Position numbers and translations under genes: made by a program
Origin: Sphingobacteriaceae bacterium
GTDB taxonomy: Bacteria > Bacteroidota > Bacteroidia > Sphingobacteriales > Sphingobacteriaceae
Length of the DNA stretch: 64,000 bases
Assembly: GCA_017745075.1 (NCBI GenBank)
Contig: JAGIAD010000003.1
Coordinates: forward strand, 525,317-589,316
Reading direction: 5' to 3'
Notes under the pieces: generated by a model
What the model saw: only the letters and a program-made list of their open reading frames with translations
Databases searched by the model: none
What the model was told of the DNA's origin: nothing
Shown: one piece after another, positions 63,934 through 64,000 of the stretch
Layout: every line of letters starts with the position of its first letter
How positions within the stretch are numbered: the stretch's first letter is position 1

Positions 63934-64000
63934 TGCTACAATTGACAAATTCCTACAAAAATTCGTCATTGCTGTAAAGGTTTAGTAATTCGGTAACAGA

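Overview
The window looks like a chromosomal segment of a Bacteroidota species, most likely Sphingobacteriaceae (Pedobacter-like). The reasons are a SusC/SusD pair, LytS/LytTR two-component systems, a CusA-type pump fused to its TolC-like channel, many AraC-type and Crp/Fnr one-component regulators, TAnnTTTG-type -7 promoter elements, and almost no Shine-Dalgarno sequences. The genus is an inference from gene content. No IS element, integrase, prophage or CRISPR array was found.

Layout. 1-2296: partial ribB, an LptF/LptG-family permease and a START-like protein, all on the minus strand. 2297-3851: a gene-free, repeat-rich stretch (3 x 15 bp, 5 x ~122 bp, about 15 units of an 11-bp-phased TTACC motif), then tRNA-Met(CAU) and a terminator. 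3997-6916: small unknown genes, a DUF202 membrane protein, a stand-alone receiver domain and an outer-membrane barrel protein. 6986-13221: a tripartite RND efflux operon (TolC, RND, adaptor) with a small membrane protein upstream. 13455-17830: a redox module (AraC regulator + aldo/keto reductase; Crp/Fnr regulator, DJ-1/PfpI protein, antibiotic-biosynthesis-type monooxygenase) lying between two related intergenic segments. 17910-19897: a visibly AT-rich divergent pair, a HEPN-like protein and a DUF4238 protein. 20297-22098: alpha/beta hydrolase and an N-terminally truncated TlpA-like thioredoxin protein. 22353-31023: four SDR or epimerase-type oxidoreductases and small proteins, each close to its own AraC, Crp/Fnr or HxlR regulator. 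31299-40611: two LytS/LytTR systems, a truncated third LytTR protein, and secreted or membrane hydrolases (sterol desaturase family, lipoprotein alpha/beta hydrolase, beta-lactamase-fold serine hydrolase, erythromycin esterase family). 40734-47947: a partial tRNA-Cys, then M14 peptidase, SusD and SusC, which suggests uptake coupled to peptide degradation. 48182-53449: a perfect 36-bp palindrome, an AraC regulator, a membrane protein, a Gfo/Idh/MocA oxidoreductase and a secreted DUF6055/DUF4859-type metallopeptidase-like lipoprotein. 53761-60355: REP-like repeats, a CusB/CusA-TolC heavy-metal efflux system with a Cys/His-rich leader protein, and a small lipoprotein. 60407-63933: a secreted basic protein, a candidate small RNA, an AraC regulator, an FAD monooxygenase and a long perfect hairpin.

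The most promising leads are the HEPN/DUF4238 divergent pair with an inverted repeat between the genes, two TTTACC-N4-GGTAAA palindromes on either side of a Crp/Fnr gene, a TGTGA-N6-TCACA site beside the other Crp/Fnr gene, the tandem and helically phased repeats before tRNA-Met, the candidate sRNA at 61161-61220, and the 36-bp palindrome upstream of susC. Functions come from motif recognition by eye; no database search was run.
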